From Fluviibacter phosphoraccumulans_A (GTDB taxonomy: Bacteria > Pseudomonadota > Gammaproteobacteria > Burkholderiales > Rhodocyclaceae), in contig CP126743.1 of assembly GCA_036287865.1 (NCBI GenBank), forward strand, positions 1,116,001 through 1,180,000: a DNA stretch of 64,000 nt, in the 5' to 3' direction. This document shows, one piece after another, positions 18,007-26,824 of the stretch. Positions within the stretch are counted from its first letter, which is position 1; each line of letters begins with the position of its first letter. The position numbers were made by a program, and so were the translations under genes. Under the pieces are notes generated by a model. The model was not told the origin of the DNA and made no database searches. It was given only the letters and a program-made list of their open reading frames with translations.

Positions 18007-18671
18007 AATACTTGAACAATCTTGCGTACGACCTTGTTGTATTTGATTTGGACGGTACGCTATTAGATTCAACGGCGGCCATTGTTAGAGCCATTCAGGC
18101 TGCCAGTGTCGACGTGGGCGCAGAAAAGCCTAGCGATGAACGGGCGCGTTATGTAATTGGCATGGGGTTGCGGGATGCGCTGATGCACGCAGTGCCGAAT
18201 TTGCCGGAGTCCCGCTATGACGATCTGGTCGATGCTTATCGCAAGCATTACCTGTCGGGAGATCATGAGCCGACCCTTTTTAGCGGCGTAGAGCCCTTGT
18301 TGCAGACGTTGCAAGAAGAAAACCGCTGGATCGCCGTGGCAACGGGCAAAAGCCGCTTAGGGCTAGATCGGGCGCTGGGCCATAGCGGACTCGGGAAATA
18401 CTTTGACACCACACGAACCGCTGATGAAACGCGGGGTAAGCCGCATCCCCAGATGCTTCAGGAAATTATGGATCAGTTTGCGGTGGCGCCTGAACGAACC
18501 CTGATGATCGGTGACACCACGCACGATTTGTTGATGGCCCAGAACGCCGGCGCGAAGGGACTGGGGATTACTCATGGGGCTCATGCCGTCCAGGATCTGT
18601 TGGCGTGTAACCCGGTTGGTCTTGTGGACTCGATCTCCGATCTTTCAAACTGGATTAAAACTAACGGCTAA
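18003..18671 (+). CDS. HAD-IA family phosphatase (phosphoglycolate phosphatase-like)
   Basis: HAD-superfamily hydrolase with a subclass I helical cap. Motif I is VVFDLDGTLLDS (nucleophile Asp in DLDGT), motif II is VATGKS, the Lys of motif III is in RGKPHPQMLQE and motif IV is MIGDTTHDLLMA. Relatives beside rluC in Burkholderiales are annotated as Gph-like phosphatases that clear 2-phosphoglycolate or act on nucleotides; the substrate here is inferred only. Length 222 is typical. ATGA overlap with rluC implies coupling. In many relatives a Rieske protein and an S49 peptidase gene come next; both are absent here. Confidence 0.9.
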   Translation: MKYLNNLAYDLVVFDLDGTLLDSTAAIVRAIQAASVDVGAEKPSDERARYVIGMGLRDALMHAVPNLPESRYDDLVDAYRKHYLSGDHEPTLFSGVEPLLQTLQEENRWIAVATGKSRLGLDRALGHSGLGKYFDTTRTADETRGKPHPQMLQEIMDQFAVAPERTLMIGDTTHDLLMAQNAGAKGLGITHGAHAVQDLLACNPVGLVDSISDLSNWIKTNG

Positions 18672-18678
18672 GCAACAG

Positions 18679-19413
18679 TTAATGCTTGAATAAAAATACG
18701 GCAGGCCGTTTATCCAGGGTGGGAGCGCTGCTCTTTTTCCATTGTTCGATGGTCCTCGTTTGAATCAGCTGAGAAGGCATCGTCAGGTCGGCTGCAACAC
18801 ATAATTGGGTGTTCGGCTTCAGTCCCTGCACAAGGCTTTCGAAGAACACCCGGTTGCGATAGGGTGTTTCTATGACAATCTGGGTCACGTCTAGCCGCCG
18901 TGATTCATCTTCAAGCCTGGATAGCGCCTGCTTCCGTCCCTGATCATCCTGGGGTAGGTAACCATGAAATGCGAATCGTTGGCCACCCAGACCCGATCCC
19001 ATGAGTGCGAGCAGCAGCGACGAAGGGCCAATGTGTGGCATAACAGGGATATTGCGTTGGTGCGCCCGTTGTACGAGATCCGAGCCGGGGTCTGCCACCG
19101 CCGGGCAACCGGCTTCCGAGATTAGCCCGATCGCATGACCATCAGCAATCGGTAGTAGAAGTGCATCCCAATCACTGTTTTTTGCCTCGGATTTCCCCAT
19201 TTTTCCTCTGCCGGGTAGCTCCTGGATGCTCAAATCAGCAATTGGCACCGGCATTTGTACCGTTTTAAGGAAAGCACGTGCGCTTTTGGCGTTTTCAACA
19301 ATGAAATAACGCAGTTGGCGTGTTAATTCCAGTAGATCTGGGGTTAACGATTGCGCCGGGTCTGCGCTGGCCAATTCACTCAGGGGCACGGGAATCAGGT
19401 GTAGGGCAGTCAT
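18679..19413 (-). CDS. RsmI-like SAM-dependent methyltransferase (tetrapyrrole methylase fold)
   Basis: Member of the RsmI/TP-methylase superfamily. Visible motifs are HLIPVPLSE at the N-terminus, ISEAGCPAVADPGSDLVQRAH (SAM-binding), GPSSLLLALMGSGL and FHGYLPQD. Unlike canonical RsmI (16S rRNA C1402 2'-O-methyltransferase) the N-terminus lacks the usual TPIGN motif, which marks the shorter family that accompanies maf in betaproteobacteria. Substrate unknown. Seven bases separate it from maf, with which it shares strand and probably transcript. Length 244 is normal. Confidence 0.88.
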   Translation of the reverse strand: MTALHLIPVPLSELASADPAQSLTPDLLELTRQLRYFIVENAKSARAFLKTVQMPVPIADLSIQELPGRGKMGKSEAKNSDWDALLLPIADGHAIGLISEAGCPAVADPGSDLVQRAHQRNIPVMPHIGPSSLLLALMGSGLGGQRFAFHGYLPQDDQGRKQALSRLEDESRRLDVTQIVIETPYRNRVFFESLVQGLKPNTQLCVAADLTMPSQLIQTRTIEQWKKSSAPTLDKRPAVFLFKH

Positions 19414-19420
19414 AAGCCAG

Positions 19421-20056
19421 TTAAACTAGTAAGGGATTAAATCCGGCGTGACGCAGCATCCGGCACAGTGCAATCAACGGCAAACCAACCAGAGCTGTCG
19501 GGTCGTCGCCGCTTAAACGGTCGAGCAGCGCAATACCCAAAGCTTCTGATTTGGCCGATCCTGCACAGTCATAGGCCGGTTCGCGCTGTAGATAAGCCTC
19601 AATTTCAGCCAGTGATAATTCCTGGAACTCGACTTCCGTCCCGATCAATTCTTCCTGAGTCTGGCCATTAACGGCATCGTAAAGGCAAAGTGCTGTTTCA
19701 AAACGGACAGTTTGTCCACTCAAAGCCTGCAACTGGGCAACTGCCTTTTCGTGGTTGCCGGGTTTGCCATAGACCTGATCTCCCACAACGGCTACCTGGT
19801 CGCTGCCGATAATCAGACTGTTTTTCTGGTCGGCGGGCAATAGACTGGCTACCGCTTTGGCCTTTTCCCGGGCCAGGCGTCTGGCGGTGGCGGCGGGGTG
19901 CTCCTGGGGTAGGGGCGTTTCGTCAATACCCGGGCTGATACAACTGAACGGCAGTGCCAGACGTTCTAATAAAGCGCGTCTATAGGCGGAACTGGAACCC
20001 AGAATCAGACTGCGGGAGGCATTTTTTCCTGTTTCAGCGGGGTGGTTTGTATGCAT
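19421..20056 (-). CDS. Maf family nucleotide pyrophosphatase (YceF type)
   Basis: Hydrolyses non-canonical nucleoside triphosphates; the YceF branch prefers 7-methyl-GTP. Signature residues are LILGSSSAYRRALLERL at residues 18-34, DETP near residue 47, ARRLAREKA and the catalytic-site IIGSDQVAVV. The 211-residue length is standard. The gene is divergent from yceD and located next to rpmF-plsX-fab genes exactly as yceF is in E. coli, which supports the YceF rather than YhdE branch. Start ATG 20056; a shorter start would cut the first strand. Confidence 0.9.
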   Translation of the reverse strand: MHTNHPAETGKNASRSLILGSSSAYRRALLERLALPFSCISPGIDETPLPQEHPAATARRLAREKAKAVASLLPADQKNSLIIGSDQVAVVGDQVYGKPGNHEKAVAQLQALSGQTVRFETALCLYDAVNGQTQEELIGTEVEFQELSLAEIEAYLQREPAYDCAGSAKSEALGIALLDRLSGDDPTALVGLPLIALCRMLRHAGFNPLLV

Positions 20057-20161
20057 GTTCGGTGTGCTTTCAATGGCTTGGCGATCAATATTGCAAGAAA
20101 ACGGTCAACATTTCGCCCTGCCGATGGTATCATTCGCCGTTTTTCAACGGGACAGGTCTGG

Positions 20162-20683
20162 ATGTTGTCTGCCGATTTGCCGGAAAGTTTTGACCCGAAC
20201 GTCATGGCGCGCGATGGTTTTACTGCGTGTGTTGATGTGCCGGTGTCTCAGTTTTCGCGTCTGGTAGACCTGCTGACTGGTTCGGACGGTGTGGTTTGGG
20301 TAACGCTTAAGGCCTCGATGAGTGCCGATCAGCGACCAACTACGACGATCTGGCTTAATGCAACACTGGAACAGTCCTGTCAGCGCTGCCTGCAGCCGGT
20401 GACGGTGGTTATTAACCACACGCACACCGTGGAGTGGGTGGCGGATGAGGCAGAACTTGCCAGACTGGATACGTCCGAAGATGACTTGGATAATCCGGAT
20501 TGGGAGTTTTTGCCGATGCCTGTGCCTCCGAAGGTGCGGACATTGGATCTCGTGGAAGATGAACTCATTCTTTCGCTGCCGATTGTCCCGCTGCACGAAG
20601 TGTGTGCGTTGCCAGAAGCAGTGCCGGACAAGGCAGAAGATCATCCGTTCGCAGCGCTGGCTCAACTCAAGAGCTTGAATTAG
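20162..20683 (+). CDS. yceD: DUF177 protein YceD, 23S rRNA accumulation protein
   Basis: DUF177 family protein needed for normal 23S rRNA levels in plants and bacteria. Two CxxC-type Cys occur in LEQSCQRCLQPVTV (about residues 75-88), and the acidic middle and LVEDELILSLPIVPLHE are characteristic. I start at ATG 20162 (MLSADLPESFDP), giving 173 residues, equal to the E. coli protein; the frame is open back to 20042 but this would overlap the divergent maf start. It precedes rpmF by 77 bp, the universal yceD-rpmF pairing. Confidence 0.92.
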   Translation: MLSADLPESFDPNVMARDGFTACVDVPVSQFSRLVDLLTGSDGVVWVTLKASMSADQRPTTTIWLNATLEQSCQRCLQPVTVVINHTHTVEWVADEAELARLDTSEDDLDNPDWEFLPMPVPPKVRTLDLVEDELILSLPIVPLHEVCALPEAVPDKAEDHPFAALAQLKSLN

Positions 20684-20760
20684 GGATTCTTTCCAGAGCA
20701 TTGTTCCGGGACTTAATTAGCAGTAAAACAGGCAGTAACGATTTAACCAGGAGTATCAAC

Positions 20761-20940
20761 ATGGCTGTTCAACAAAACAAAAAATCTCCATCGAAGCGTG
20801 GTATGCACCGCGCCCATGACGCGCTGACAAATCCAGCGCTGGCTATCGAGACAACGACCGGTGAAGTTCACCGCCGTCACCACATCTCGCCGTCGGGTGT
20901 TTACCGCGGCAAGAAGGCCATCAAGACGACTGAGGCCTGA
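20761..20940 (+). CDS. rpmF: 50S ribosomal protein L32
   Basis: A 59-residue basic ribosomal protein of the large subunit. Sequence MAVQQNKKSPSKRGMHRAHD and HRRHHISPSGVYRGKK are diagnostic. It lacks the zinc-binding Cys pairs, as is usual for proteobacterial L32 of this type. Start ATG 20761 follows an AGGAG ribosome site. Located between yceD and plsX. Confidence 0.97.
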   Translation: MAVQQNKKSPSKRGMHRAHDALTNPALAIETTTGEVHRRHHISPSGVYRGKKAIKTTEA

Positions 20941-20949
20941 TAGAGCTTA

Positions 20950-20971
20950 GGTCAGGATTATTTGCCTGACC
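20950..20971 (+). other. Stem-loop between rpmF and plsX
   Basis: GGTCAGG/CCTGACC (7-bp stem, 8-base loop) with no T tract. Probably an mRNA-stabilising or attenuating hairpin that lets L32 be made in excess over PlsX. Confidence 0.5.
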
Positions 20972-20998
20972 GATGTTAAGCGTGAGATTTGACCGGAT

Positions 20999-22072
20999 AT
21001 GACCGTCAAAATCGCGATTGACTGTATGGGTGGCGACCATGGCCCCAAGGTCACGGTCGCTGCTGCGCTGGCTTTTGCCGCGGAGTTTCCCACTGCCGAA
21101 TTGAAACTGGTTGGCGATGCCGACCGGTTGGAAGGGCGTCTGCGTCGTGCATCGCCTGATAAAGCGATTCGCGAACGTTTGTCGATTGTTCATGCCAGTG
21201 AAGTTGTAACGATGGATGAACCGCCGGCGCTGGCGCTGCGCAACAAAAAAGATTCCTCAATGCGTGTGGCCATCAATCTGGTGAAGTCCGAAGAGGTAGC
21301 TGCTTGTGTTTCTGCCGGTAACACTGGTGCCCTGATGGCGATTTCACGCTTTGTGCTGAAAATGCTGCCGGGGGTTGATCGTCCGGCCATTTGTACGGTT
21401 ATTCCAACCATGACCGGCCAGACCCGCATCCTGGATCTGGGTGCCAATGTCGACTGTACGGCTGAGCACCTGCTTCAGTTTGGTGTGATGGGGTCCATTC
21501 TCGCCAGTGCTGTAGAGCATATTGCTGCGCCGCGTGTGGGTTTGCTGAATATCGGCGAAGAAGACATTAAGGGTAACGAAGTCGTTAAGCAGACCGCAGA
21601 ATTATTGCGTGCCACAGACCTCAATTTTGTCGGTAATGTTGAAGGCGATGGGGTTTACAAGGGTGAGGCAGACGTGGTGGTTTGTGATGGCTTCGTCGGT
21701 AATGTCGCACTCAAGATTTCCGAAGGTCTTGCCCAAATGATGGGTCGATTTCTGCGGGAAGAGTTCGAACGTAATCTGCTTACGCGACTGATTGCGCTTC
21801 TGGCGCTGTCTGTGTTGAGCCGATTCAAAAAGCGCCTTGATCATCGCCGTTATAACGGTGCCAGCCTTCTGGGGCTCAAGGGTACGGTAATCAAGAGCCA
21901 TGGCTCGGCTGATGTTTTTGCTTTCAGCCAGGCAATCAAACGTGCTTACTTCGAAGCCGAGAACGATGTGATCGATAAGATCGCGCATCGTGTTTCCAGT
22001 TACACCGGTTTACAAACAGCTGCACTGCTCGTGGAACCCGCAAAGGATTCTGCAGCAACAGGAGAGGCCTGA
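20999..22072 (+). CDS. plsX: Phosphate acyltransferase PlsX
   Basis: Converts acyl-ACP and phosphate to acyl-phosphate for phospholipid synthesis. N-terminal VKIAIDCMGGDHGPKVTV, the SAGNTGALMAIS motif near residue 103 and GFVGNVALKISEGLA near 231 are all family hallmarks. Length 357 is normal. The start ATG at 20999 lies directly at the conserved first strand. The stop TGA overlaps the fabH ATG, so the two genes are coupled. Confidence 0.96.
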   Translation: MTVKIAIDCMGGDHGPKVTVAAALAFAAEFPTAELKLVGDADRLEGRLRRASPDKAIRERLSIVHASEVVTMDEPPALALRNKKDSSMRVAINLVKSEEVAACVSAGNTGALMAISRFVLKMLPGVDRPAICTVIPTMTGQTRILDLGANVDCTAEHLLQFGVMGSILASAVEHIAAPRVGLLNIGEEDIKGNEVVKQTAELLRATDLNFVGNVEGDGVYKGEADVVVCDGFVGNVALKISEGLAQMMGRFLREEFERNLLTRLIALLALSVLSRFKKRLDHRRYNGASLLGLKGTVIKSHGSADVFAFSQAIKRAYFEAENDVIDKIAHRVSSYTGLQTAALLVEPAKDSAATGEA

Positions 22073-23046
22073 TGGCTGAAACACTTTACGCGCAACTTGC
22101 AGGCATTGGCAGTTATTTGCCGGGTGAACCGATTTCCAATGAAGCGCTGATTCAGGCCAAGGGTCTCGAGTCCAGTGACGAATGGATTGTTACCCGCACA
22201 GGGATTGCTGCCAGACATCATGCGCCCGAGGGTGTGACCTCGAGCATGCTGGCCGAAGAGGCAAGTTGCCTCGCTCTGGCGGATGCCGGTGTTGCTGCTG
22301 CCGATCTTGATCTGATTATCGTGGCGACATCAACGCCAGACATGATTTTTCCGAGCACGGCTTGCCTGTTGCAGGGCAAGCTGGGCAATGTGGGTGCAAC
22401 AGCCTTTGACGTACAGGCAGTCTGCTCAGGCTTTGTGTATGCCATGACGATTGCCGAAAAGTTCATCCGTTCGGGCAGTCATAAAACGGCGCTGATTGTT
22501 GGTGCCGAAGTATTCTCGCGCATCATGGACTGGAATGACCGCGGCACCTGCGTGCTGTTTGGTGATGGTGCGGGTGCTGTGGTGCTCAAAGCTGGCGATC
22601 AGCCAGGTCTGTTGGCAACCTCCACGCATGCCGATGGTTCCCAGGCCGATATTCTCAATGTGCCGGGCCAGGTGCGTAACGGCGTGGTGACGGGCGACCC
22701 GTTCCTGCGCATGGATGGTCAGGCCGTGTTCAAATTTGCCGTACGCGCGCTGACTGATAGCGCACTCGAATGTTGTGAGGCCGCCGGGATCAGTTCTGAA
22801 CAGATTGACTGGCTGATTCCGCACCAAGCCAACGTTCGCATTATCGAGGCGATTGGTAAGCGCTTATCGCTACCAACCGAGCGTGTCATTGTTACCGTTG
22901 GCCATCATGGCAACACCTCTGCGGCTTCAGTGTCATTGGCGCTGGATGAAGCCGTGAAGTCCGGTCGTGTAAAGCGTGGCCAGACGCTCATGCTGCAAGG
23001 CGTGGGGGGTGGGTTCACCTGGGGCAGCGTGCTCCTTAAGTATTAA
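22072..23046 (+). CDS. fabH: 3-oxoacyl-ACP synthase III
   Basis: Starts fatty acid synthesis by condensing acetyl-CoA with malonyl-ACP. The Cys-His-Asn triad is visible: Cys118 in FDVQAVCSGF, His in IPHQANVRI and Asn in HHGNTSAAS. Length 324 residues is normal. The ATG overlaps the plsX stop. It is followed 24 bp later by fabD with an intervening GGAG site. Confidence 0.96.
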   Translation: MAETLYAQLAGIGSYLPGEPISNEALIQAKGLESSDEWIVTRTGIAARHHAPEGVTSSMLAEEASCLALADAGVAAADLDLIIVATSTPDMIFPSTACLLQGKLGNVGATAFDVQAVCSGFVYAMTIAEKFIRSGSHKTALIVGAEVFSRIMDWNDRGTCVLFGDGAGAVVLKAGDQPGLLATSTHADGSQADILNVPGQVRNGVVTGDPFLRMDGQAVFKFAVRALTDSALECCEAAGISSEQIDWLIPHQANVRIIEAIGKRLSLPTERVIVTVGHHGNTSAASVSLALDEAVKSGRVKRGQTLMLQGVGGGFTWGSVLLKY

Positions 23047-23070
23047 TAAGCGTTTTCTCGGAGATTATCT

Positions 23071-23997
23071 ATGTCCTTTGCTTTCGTATTTCCCGGTCAG
23101 GGTTCCCAGTCGGTCGGCATGATGGCTGCCTACGGCGATTCGCCCGTTGTGCGTGCGACCTTTGACGAAGCTTCGGCTGCCTTAGGTGAAGATCTGTGGA
23201 CCATGGTTGCCGAAGGTCCGGCAGAAAAGCTGGCAATGACCGTCAATACACAACCCATCATGCTGACAGCGGGTGTGGCTGCCTGGCGTTTGTGGGAAAG
23301 CTTGGGCGGTAAAACGCCCGCCGTGGTAGCGGGTCATAGCCTGGGTGAATACTCGGCGCTTGTGGCAGCTGGTGCCCTTAAACTTGCCGATACCGTGCCG
23401 CTGGTGCGTTTGCGTGCGGCTGCCATGCAGGAAGCCGTTCCAGCCGGTACGGGTGCCATGGCCGCCATTCTTGGCCTGGATGATGACGGTACTGCTGCCG
23501 CCTGTGCCGAAGCGGCTCAGGGTGAGATTGTCGAACCGGTAAACTTCAACGCACCCGGTCAAACCGTTATCGCGGGTCATAAGGGTGCGGTCGAGCGCGC
23601 CTGTGACGCCTGTAAGGCACGTGGTGCCAAACGTGCCGTACTGCTACCGGTGTCAGCTCCTTTCCATTCTTCATTGCTCAAACCAGCAGCTGATCGTCTG
23701 GCAGTTGCCCTGGCAGATATCACTATTGCCTCGCCAGTGATTCCTGTGATCAATAACGTGGATGTGGCGATTGAAACCGATCCGGCACGCATTAAGGATG
23801 CCCTGGTACGCCAGGCTGCTAAACCGGTCCGCTGGGTAGAAATTATCCAGAAAATGGCGGGTATGGGTGTTGCTACGGCGGCTGAATGTGGCCCGGGCAA
23901 GGTACTGGCCGGTCTGACCAAACGTTGTGCTGATGGCATTACCGGTGTGGCACTGGCTGATGCTGAGTCGGTGAACGCCAATCTTTCCCTAAGCTAA
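23071..23997 (+). CDS. fabD: Malonyl CoA-acyl carrier protein transacylase
   Basis: Transfers malonyl from CoA to ACP. GQGSQSVGM at residues 10-18, nucleophile Ser90 in GHSLGEYSAL, and the His of VSAPFHSSLL near residue 198 are present. Length 308 is standard. Lies between fabH and fabG with short spacers, in the conserved fab operon. Confidence 0.96.
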   Translation: MSFAFVFPGQGSQSVGMMAAYGDSPVVRATFDEASAALGEDLWTMVAEGPAEKLAMTVNTQPIMLTAGVAAWRLWESLGGKTPAVVAGHSLGEYSALVAAGALKLADTVPLVRLRAAAMQEAVPAGTGAMAAILGLDDDGTAAACAEAAQGEIVEPVNFNAPGQTVIAGHKGAVERACDACKARGAKRAVLLPVSAPFHSSLLKPAADRLAVALADITIASPVIPVINNVDVAIETDPARIKDALVRQAAKPVRWVEIIQKMAGMGVATAAECGPGKVLAGLTKRCADGITGVALADAESVNANLSLS

Positions 23998-24006
23998 GGA
24001 ATTCAC

Positions 24007-24747
24007 ATGACTGCAACTGTTGCTCTGGTTACTGGCGCATCGCGCGGTATCGGCCGTGCGATTGCCATGGAACTGACCCGTCAGGGCATGACCATTATTG
24101 GTACCGCTACCAGCGAATCGGGTGCTGCCAGCATTACCGAAGCCATCAAGGCTGCCGGTGGTGCAGGGTGGGGTGCAGCCCTGGATGTGCGTGATGCCGC
24201 CGGTGTGGATGCCCTGATTGCCGATATCGAAACCCAAACTGGTGCTGCCATCACTGTGCTGGTCAATAACGCCGGTATTACGCGCGATACGCTCGCCATG
24301 CGCATGAAAGATGAAGACTGGGACGATGTACTGGATACCAACCTGAAGTCGGTATTCCGTATGTGCCGTTCTGTTATGCGCGGCATGATGAAAGCCCGCA
24401 CCGGCCGTATCGTTAACATCACCTCCGTGGTTGGCCATGCCGGCAACCCGGGTCAGGCCAATTATTGTGCCGCCAAGGCCGGTGTGAGCGGGATGACCCG
24501 TTCCCTGGCCCGTGAGCTGGGTAGCCGTGGCATCACTGTCAACTGTGTGGCACCGGGCTTTATTGATACGGATATGACCAAGGCCCTGGATGACAACCAG
24601 AAGGCGATGTTGCTGGGCAACATTCCTCTGGGGTGCCTCGGGACCCCTGAAGATATCGCGGCGGCAGTCGCTTTCCTCGTATCGCCAGCGGCATCTTATG
24701 TCACGGGCAGTACGATTCACGTTAATGGCGGGATGTACCTGCCTTAA
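24007..24747 (+). CDS. fabG: 3-oxoacyl-ACP reductase
   Basis: NADPH-dependent reduction of beta-ketoacyl-ACP. SDR fold: TGASRGIGRAIA (nucleotide binding, residues 10-21), NNAGITRD, catalytic Ser in ITSVVGHAGN, and YxxxK present as NYCAAKAGV with Tyr replaced by Tyr-Cys spacing typical of FabG (Y...AAK). The C-terminal GSTIHVNGGMY is the usual end. Length 246. Ten bases after fabD; a separate promoter for acpP seems to follow. Confidence 0.96.
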   Translation: MTATVALVTGASRGIGRAIAMELTRQGMTIIGTATSESGAASITEAIKAAGGAGWGAALDVRDAAGVDALIADIETQTGAAITVLVNNAGITRDTLAMRMKDEDWDDVLDTNLKSVFRMCRSVMRGMMKARTGRIVNITSVVGHAGNPGQANYCAAKAGVSGMTRSLARELGSRGITVNCVAPGFIDTDMTKALDDNQKAMLLGNIPLGCLGTPEDIAAAVAFLVSPAASYVTGSTIHVNGGMYLP

Positions 24748-24774
24748 CTTTTTTATTCTATTGCGCACGAAAAC

Positions 24775-24802
24775 TTTGCGGTTGGCTGTGTTTTGGTAGA
24801 AT
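24775..24802 (+). promoter_or_regulatory. Possible acpP promoter
   Basis: TTTGCG (24775-24780), a 16-base spacer and TAGAAT (24797-24802), 47 bases before the acpP start. The -35 box is poor. A separate strong acpP promoter is expected because ACP is far more abundant than the enzymes. Confidence 0.35.
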
Positions 24803-24849
24803 AGAGTCTGATTTCCACCACCTCTAATAGAAGGGTAATAGGAGCTTCA

Positions 24850-25086
24850 ATGGATAACATCGAACAGCGCGTCAAAAAGATCGTAGCCGAACAACTCGGC
24901 GTGAATGAAGCTGACGTCAAGAATGAATCTTCTTTCGTTGATGATCTGGGCGCAGATTCGCTGGATACAGTTGAACTCGTGATGGCACTCGAAGAGGAAT
25001 TCAAATGCGAAATTCCGGATGAAGATGCCGAGAAGATCACCACGGTTCAGCAAGCGATCAACTACGTCAAGTCGCACCAGAAGTAA
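24850..25086 (+). CDS. acpP: Acyl carrier protein
   Basis: A 78-residue acidic carrier protein. The phosphopantetheine attachment Ser37 is in GADSLDTVELVMALEEEF. A good ribosome site (TAATAGGAG) lies 6 bases before the ATG. Modified by AcpS, whose gene is also in this window. Flanked by fabG and fabF. Confidence 0.97.
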   Translation: MDNIEQRVKKIVAEQLGVNEADVKNESSFVDDLGADSLDTVELVMALEEEFKCEIPDEDAEKITTVQQAINYVKSHQK

Positions 25087-25106
25087 TTTCGCTTGTTGCG
25101 TCATTG

Positions 25107-25164
25107 CGGCCGACGCGCTTTGTGTCGGCCGTATTTATATCAGCCCGGGATTTATAAAGCCGGG
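25107..25164 (+). other. Two hairpins between acpP and fabF
   Basis: First stem CGGCCGAC/GTCGGCCG (25107-25114 and 25124-25131, 9-base loop); second stem CCCGG/CCGGG (25144-25148 and 25160-25164). The first is followed by only scattered T residues. They probably stabilise the acpP mRNA end or partly terminate before fabF. Confidence 0.5.
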
Positions 25165-25181
25165 TCAGTGAAGGGGTTGGC

Positions 25182-26411
25182 ATGCGTCGTCGCGTCGTCG
25201 TCACAGGATTGGGCGTTATCAGCCCTGTAGGTAACACCGTTGCAGAAGCATGGGATAATCTGCTTGCTGGTCGTAGTGGTATTACAGCAGTGACCCGTTT
25301 TGACGTCAGCACCTTCCCAACACGTATCGCCGGTGAGGTTAAGGGCTTTAACGTGGCAGACTATCTGCCTGCTAAAGACGCTCGCCACATGGATACCTTT
25401 ATTCATTACGGCATGGCGGCTGGCATTCAGGCCGTTCGCGATGCCGGTCTGGGTGAAAACCCAGCAGATGCCGAACGCATTGGCGTATGTATTGGTTCGG
25501 GTATCGGTGGTTTGCCGCTGATCGAAGAAACCAAAGTCACTTACGATGCGACCGGTGTTCGCAAGATTTCCCCATTTTTTGTGCCGGGTTCGATCATCAA
25601 TATGATCTCCGGTAACCTCTCGATCATGTACGGTTTCAAAGGTCCGAATATTGCACCTGTGACTGCCTGTACGACAGGTCTTCACGCCATCGGTATGGCC
25701 AGCCGTATGATCGAATATGGTGATGCGGATGTGATGATTGCCGGTGGTGCTGAATCCACCATCTCCCCGCTGGGTCTGGGTGGTTTCTGTGCCGCACGAG
25801 CCCTTTCGGAGCGCAATGATGATCCGGTAACCGCCAGCCGCCCATGGGACAAGGACCGTGATGGTTTTGTGCTGGGTGAGGGAGCGGGTGTGATGGTGCT
25901 CGAAGAGTACGAGCACGCCAAAGCCCGTGGCGCCAAGATTTATGCAGAACTGAGTGGTTTCGGCATGAGTGGTGATGCGTATCATATGACCGCTCCGGAT
26001 ACCGACGGCCCTAAGCGCAGTATGCAAGCTGCACTCAAGAACGCCGGCGTGAATACCGATAACGTGCAGTATCTCAATGCACACGGTACCTCGACACCGC
26101 TGGGCGACAAGAATGAAACACAGGCCATCAAACTACTGTTTGGTGATGACGCCAAGAAGCTGGTTGCGAACTCGACCAAGTCAATGACCGGTCACCTGCT
26201 GGGTGGCGCTGGCGGCCTGGAGTCGGTGTTCACGGTATTGGCCGTACACAATCAAATTTCGCCACCAACCATCAACATCTTCAATCAGGATACGGAATGT
26301 GACCTCGATTATTGTGCCAATACGGCCCGCGAGATGAAGATTGACGTCGCACTGAAGAACAACTTCGGCTTTGGCGGTACCAACGGCTCACTGGTCTTCA
26401 AGCGCTTCTGA
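25182..26411 (+). CDS. fabF: 3-oxoacyl-ACP synthase II
   Basis: Elongation condensing enzyme of fatty acid synthesis. The Cys-His-His triad is present: Cys163 in VTACTTGLHAI, His in LNAHGTSTPLGD near residue 303 and His in STKSMTGHLLGGAGG near 340. Length 409 is normal. An AAGGGG ribosome site precedes the ATG. Last intact gene of the fab cluster; the next genes are broken. Confidence 0.96.
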   Translation: MRRRVVVTGLGVISPVGNTVAEAWDNLLAGRSGITAVTRFDVSTFPTRIAGEVKGFNVADYLPAKDARHMDTFIHYGMAAGIQAVRDAGLGENPADAERIGVCIGSGIGGLPLIEETKVTYDATGVRKISPFFVPGSIINMISGNLSIMYGFKGPNIAPVTACTTGLHAIGMASRMIEYGDADVMIAGGAESTISPLGLGGFCAARALSERNDDPVTASRPWDKDRDGFVLGEGAGVMVLEEYEHAKARGAKIYAELSGFGMSGDAYHMTAPDTDGPKRSMQAALKNAGVNTDNVQYLNAHGTSTPLGDKNETQAIKLLFGDDAKKLVANSTKSMTGHLLGGAGGLESVFTVLAVHNQISPPTINIFNQDTECDLDYCANTAREMKIDVALKNNFGFGGTNGSLVFKRF

Positions 26412-26416
26412 GTAAC

Positions 26417-26817
26417 ATGATGTACCGGCTTGAAATCCAGCCGGTTGCTTCGCGTCGTCTACGGGCGGCGTTGCTTTTGGTGTTGTTGCTGGCCGTATTG
26501 AGCCTCAGCCAGAGTAGTCTTTCGGGGCTATCGCTTGCAATCGTTGGCTTGTTGCTGATTGTTGTTTTTATACAGTCATGGCGTGCAGCTTCGCGTAAAC
26601 CCCCCGCGTTATTAATGACCTTTAGGCCGGCCAAAGTATGGCTGACCGATTTGCAGGGTGCTGATCCTAGCTGATCGTTCTCCATGCCGAGTGTCACCAA
26701 CAAGGTCGTCAGGTGATTGTTCTATTACCGGATAGTTTGCCAGATCGCTCGTTGGATCAATGGCGACAGCTGTTGGTTTGGGCGAAGCGTATGCGTCGTC
26801 AGATCGCGATGCAATAA
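26417..26817 (+). pseudogene. YgfX-like small membrane protein, frameshifted
   Basis: First frame (26417-26674): two adjacent hydrophobic helices (residues 15-55) then a soluble segment ending LMTFRPAKVWLTDLQG. The continuation is in another frame from about 26676: VLHAECHQQGRQVIVLLPDSLPD then SLDQWRQLLVWAKRMRRQ and a TAA at 26815. Together they make a protein of about 133 residues with the layout of YgfX/CptA-type membrane proteins, which commonly sit between fabF and rpoE in betaproteobacteria. A single indel near 26670 breaks it. Family name moderate, frameshift clear. Confidence 0.65.
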
Positions 26818-26824
26818 AGCCCTG

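Noticed and set aside
23989..24768. 259-codon antisense ORF opposite fabG
   Set aside because: Codon-structure shadow of fabG; no recognisable domain.
25152..26084. Long antisense ORF of 310 codons opposite fabF
   Set aside because: Shadow of fabF; His/Thr-rich composition without motifs, no ribosome site.
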